From NCBI RefSeq assembly GCF_000002425.4, contig NC_037255.1:11362710-11426709 (forward strand): a stretch of 64,000 bases of DNA. The letters run 5' to 3'. Every line of letters starts with the position of its first letter. Position 1 is the first letter of the stretch. Shown here one piece after another: positions 61,240 through 64,000 of this stretch. The notes below the pieces were generated by a model. It saw only the letters and a list, made by a program, of their open reading frames with translations, did not search any database and was not told the origin of the DNA. Both the position numbers and the translations under genes were made by a program. Source of the DNA: Physcomitrium patens. Lineage: Eukaryota; Streptophyta; Bryopsida; Funariales; Funariaceae.

Positions 61240-63220
61240 TATTAGGGACCATATACAAGACAAGGATTCAAGACCAAAAAATGTAGTTAGCTCGACATCA
61301 TAATAATAATTGGATATAAGGGAAGAAGATCCTAGTTAGATCATAAGAAGTGAGTCATCAAGATTGAAGATTCCCTCAGCCTCCACTCCTATATATATTA
61401 GGTTCTAGGTAGTTTCTTGAAAAGTTTTCATAAGGCTTGGGAACAAAGCAAGCCTAAGATCCTTCTTTGGCAACTTCTTAAATCATCTAAAGCCTCCTAA
61501 AACCTTCTAGGATCTCTTTGATCTTCTAGAACTTTCTTAGAAACTATTAGAATATTTAGGAACCTTTTTAGAATCTAATAGAACCTTTTCTAACCTTCTT
61601 CAGTTGTATGTCTATGACATCAAGTCTTTTATATGGATGCCATGTAGTTAGCTGATTCCGTAAGTTATAAATACATGTAGAACGTTGTCGTGTTCTAATA
61701 CGACTATATGGTGAAAATATAAATAAAAAAGATTTTATTAATACTTAGTTATCTTAGTTGATAAGAACTCAAGACAAGTTAGGAAGGCTTTATAAAAAAA
61801 TTTAGAGTATTTTCTTGTTTTGATAGCTAGTAGATAAAAGCTTGTCATTAAATTTTCTTTCTAAATTGTAGAAACTATTTTATTACTTTAGAAAGGCCAT
61901 GAATTAATAAAAACAAGATAGATGAAGTAAAAAAATAATATGGTAGATAATAAGGTGAAGTTGAGGATAGGAAAGTGCTGAAAAACCTCTAGGATAAGTA
62001 GGATTGATATCCGCAAGACAATCGTTTGTGGCTTGGTGTCAAAACCAGACCTCTAGCCACTAAAATGGCCGCCTAGGGCAAAGTAGGGGGACATTTGGAG
62101 ATCGGGATTTGGGATCGGAGAGCTAGCTTTAAGCTTCTTCTAAAAGTATAAGACTTAATTTTATAGGGTTTGGAAGGACTTTGCAATCAATATTCAAAGT
62201 CAGTGTTTGTATTGGTGATTTGGATTTTTTGCAATAAAATTAGAGTTAGTACTCTTGATTGTTTTGTCAAATTAGAGAAACATCTGCAGTTGAAATTTTA
62301 GAAGCATTTAGATGGTTGAGTATGCCAAGTGCATGCAAAAATTTGTATTAATCTAATAGTATGGATAGAGGATATTTGATCATTGGTGTAAAGAGGTATC
62401 AGAAGTTGGTAGATTGGAGTTGTTTAGGATTTTTATAATATCTGGAGATCTACTAATTAGAATAAGGTGAATTTTGACCTTATAAGTCAAGGACTTAAAA
62501 GCAGAGTTGTACACAAAGATTGAATGAGAAAGAGAAATTACAATTCAAAGTTCATCATCAACTTTCTAGGCGGCAGTTAAGAGACATCAGTGTAGATTTA
62601 TTGCGTTTTCTTGCAATTTATAAGTTGGATTGGATTGAAACTTCTTGAGCATTTAAAAGACTTGTAAAGACATTAGTGGTAGAAGTTTTACAACAATCGA
62701 ATGGTTAGATTGAGAATTATAGCTTGCCAAATCTTGCTGTTTAGGATTAGGGTTTAAAAATTAAAAAATTAAAAATTAAAAAAAAAGAATAATACTAATA
62801 AAAAAAATAACAAAGTAACAAAAGAATTTGTGTTTATAATAGCTTAAAGTCATTAAAAATAGTGTTTCTAAGTACTTTGTATTGGGATTAAGCTTTTACA
62901 TTGAAATCCGAAATAGTTTGTATTTAGATGGTTGAAATCCACTAGACTACTTGGATACTTGCAAAACATTATTTTATCTTCTACAGCCAGATGTCCGATG
63001 CATTCTCAAAAAAGATAGCACATAATACGACAACGTGATTAACTTGTTAATCAAATTTATAATTTATCAATCAACTACATATACATTTAAAGTCAAAACA
63101 GTATCTATGAAGCTTTTAAGAAGATTCTTTAAAAGTTATTATAAAATTAATCTATTTTTGTCTATTTTTAGTTATTTATATTATCTAAATAAAAAATATA
63201 ATAAAAATATGTTTGTGATA
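61240..63220 (-). repeat. LTR shared by tandem chromovirus copies E and J, split by solo LTR H
   Basis: 61240-61685 and 63037-63220 together form one LTR of the F family: start tatcacaaacata (minus, at 63220), middle aagcttttaagaagattc, end ..ggtccctaata at 61240. To its left (downstream on minus) lie the leader and gag of E; to its right (upstream on minus) lie the accessory ORF and chromodomain of J. It is therefore both the 5' LTR of E and the 3' LTR of J. With H and a 4-bp duplication removed it is about 630 bp. Confidence 0.7.
61686..63032 (+). mobile_element. Solo LTR H (1,347 bp) nested in the E/J LTR
   Basis: Starts TGTCGTGTTCTAATACGAC and ends CATAATACGACA; flanked by acgt at 61682-61685 and 63033-63036 (aacgt if the terminal A is counted as target). 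Related to I (26911-28586) in opposite orientation. No coding domains. Confidence 0.75.
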
Positions 63221-63234
63221 TTACCTCTCTTTCT
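63221..63234 (-). promoter_or_regulatory. Element J polypurine tract
   Basis: The minus strand reads agaaagagaggtaa directly before the LTR, matching agaaggaggggtaa of F. Confidence 0.6.
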
Positions 63235-63261
63235 AAAAATGAGTTCCACAAAGAATAGTGA

Positions 63262-63684
63262 TCACATATTGAGAAAGTCTAAGATGCAACAAATTATATT
63301 TTTCACGTACTCTTATCTTTGTTTCTTTCAAAGATAATTGATAGGTCTTCCCAACCATTGATAATGTATTATTTCAAGGTGAGAAGATCACCCTATTATT
63401 TGATCATTGTTGAAACCTTTGTAACTTTCTTCAAACAAAATATTTATAAGACCATCAAGAGCTATTACTACTCCCAATAAAATCACCAAACAGTGAGATT
63501 TTTTTTCTAAGTTGTGATACCAAATTCATTGTATCTTACTATTTATTCAAGAAAGAACATGTTATTTTTGAAGGTCTTTATTGCTATTAGATCATCTTAA
63601 AGGTTGTTATAATTACAAATTTTCATTCAATAAGTTTCCAAATGATGGTTCTTGAGTTAAATTTATTGGTTGTTGGTTCTCTAT
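63262..63684 (-). pseudogene. Accessory ORF of element J (homolog of 48032-48454)
   Basis: 423 nt, exactly as in F, aligned without gaps from start (ATG decayed to ATA, followed by gagaaccaacaacc) to stop. Shared segments include acaatgatcaaataa and tatcaatggttg. It has more stops than F. It lies between the chromodomain and the PPT as in F. Confidence 0.6.
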
Positions 63685-63779
63685 CTTTTTAATGCTATAA
63701 TTATATAAAAACTACAAATAAGAATAAAAGATAAATTTCAATCTTTTTAAATTGTATTTTTTTTATAACAAAGGTTTAT

Positions 63780-64000
63780 TATCCTTTATCTTGATTTTGA
63801 TGAATGTTGTTGATGAAAAGCTTTAACCTTTTATATTACATTTGTAAGATTTTTTGTTGACTTTTATATATATATTTGTTAATATTATATCCATGCCAAT
63901 GAATAAGATATTCTATTTTAAATTAGTACTACTTCAAGTCTAAAACTTCTTCTACCTCAAATTCCTGATTATTATCCATTTCTATGAAAAGTAGTAGTAT
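63780..64000 (-). pseudogene. Element J chromodomain and pol C-terminal end (leaves the window)
   Basis: The minus strand reads NNQEFEVEEVLDLK, a stop-ridden gap, then IEYLIHWHGYNINK and an end matching FHRRHPSKSR of F (caacattcatcaaaatcaag near 63790). Collinear with 47750-47935. Confidence 0.7.

Noticed and set aside
61600-61619. Possible LTR start tgtcatagacata (minus) giving a short 380-bp LTR for element E
   Set aside because: The true LTR start matches at 63220 once solo LTR H is removed, and the J accessory ORF and PPT lie just beyond.
63511-63523. Sequence ttgtgataccaa read on the minus strand as a copia primer binding site
   Set aside because: It lies inside the accessory ORF of element J, which aligns to F at that place (F: tatcacgatttgg on the coding strand).
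1-64000. tRNA, rRNA, riboswitch or bacterial operon features
   Set aside because: Looked for on both strands; none seen, apart from tRNA-complementary primer binding sites of retroelements.

Overview
This is nuclear DNA from a plant (a streptophyte; I cannot fix the clade). It is AT-rich, with short exons separated by GT-AG introns, many (TA)n microsatellites, and layers of Ty3/gypsy LTR retrotransposons with chromodomains or long gag-pol frames. No tRNA, rRNA, CRISPR array or prokaryotic operon was seen.

Layout. (1) 0.1-2.8 kb, minus strand: the 5' part of a spliced host gene resembling GRV2/RME-8 (DNAJC13 family), running off the left edge. A GC-richer upstream region (2.8-4.3 kb) probably holds its 5' end. 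(2) 4.4-8.2 kb: AT-rich intergenic DNA. (3) 8.24-30.8 kb: a nested stack. The two arms of a foldback/MITE-like element (M3) flank it. Inside lies an old minus-strand chromovirus (A), broken by a heavily decayed plus-strand chromovirus (B, 11276-17039, TSD tgaca) and by a long minus-strand gag-pol element (C, 17561-29074, TSD gtcac). The 5' LTR of C is itself broken by a solo LTR (I, 26911-28586). A foreign integrase fragment with an LTR-like repeat (D) sits at the left edge of A. (4) 30.8-35.7 kb: AT-rich DNA and two more foldback elements (M1, M2). (5) 36-39 kb: a low-copy, probably genic island that I could not identify. (6) 40.2-42.6 kb: Ty1/copia-like gag remnant and degenerate repeats. 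(7) 42662-49056: chromovirus F with two 561-bp LTRs. (8) 49.1-64 kb: minus-strand chromovirus E, interrupted by element G (50518-58441, TSD gctac), a deletion derivative of the C family in opposite orientation. The 5' LTR of E carries a solo LTR (H) and is at the same time the 3' LTR of a further copy (J) that leaves the window on the right, so E and J form a tandem.

The most interesting content is two accessory ORFs. The C/G family has a ~530-565 codon ORF between integrase and polypurine tract, with a conserved globular part and a long coiled coil. The F/J chromovirus family has a 423-nt ORF after the chromodomain, with exactly the same length in both copies. Almost all retroelement inactivation that I could classify is by C:G-to-T:A transitions (Gln, Arg and Trp codons turned into stops, protease active-site codons lost), as expected of methylated, silenced DNA. 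In C the whole 6.2-kb gag-pol frame has no net frameshift, only stops.
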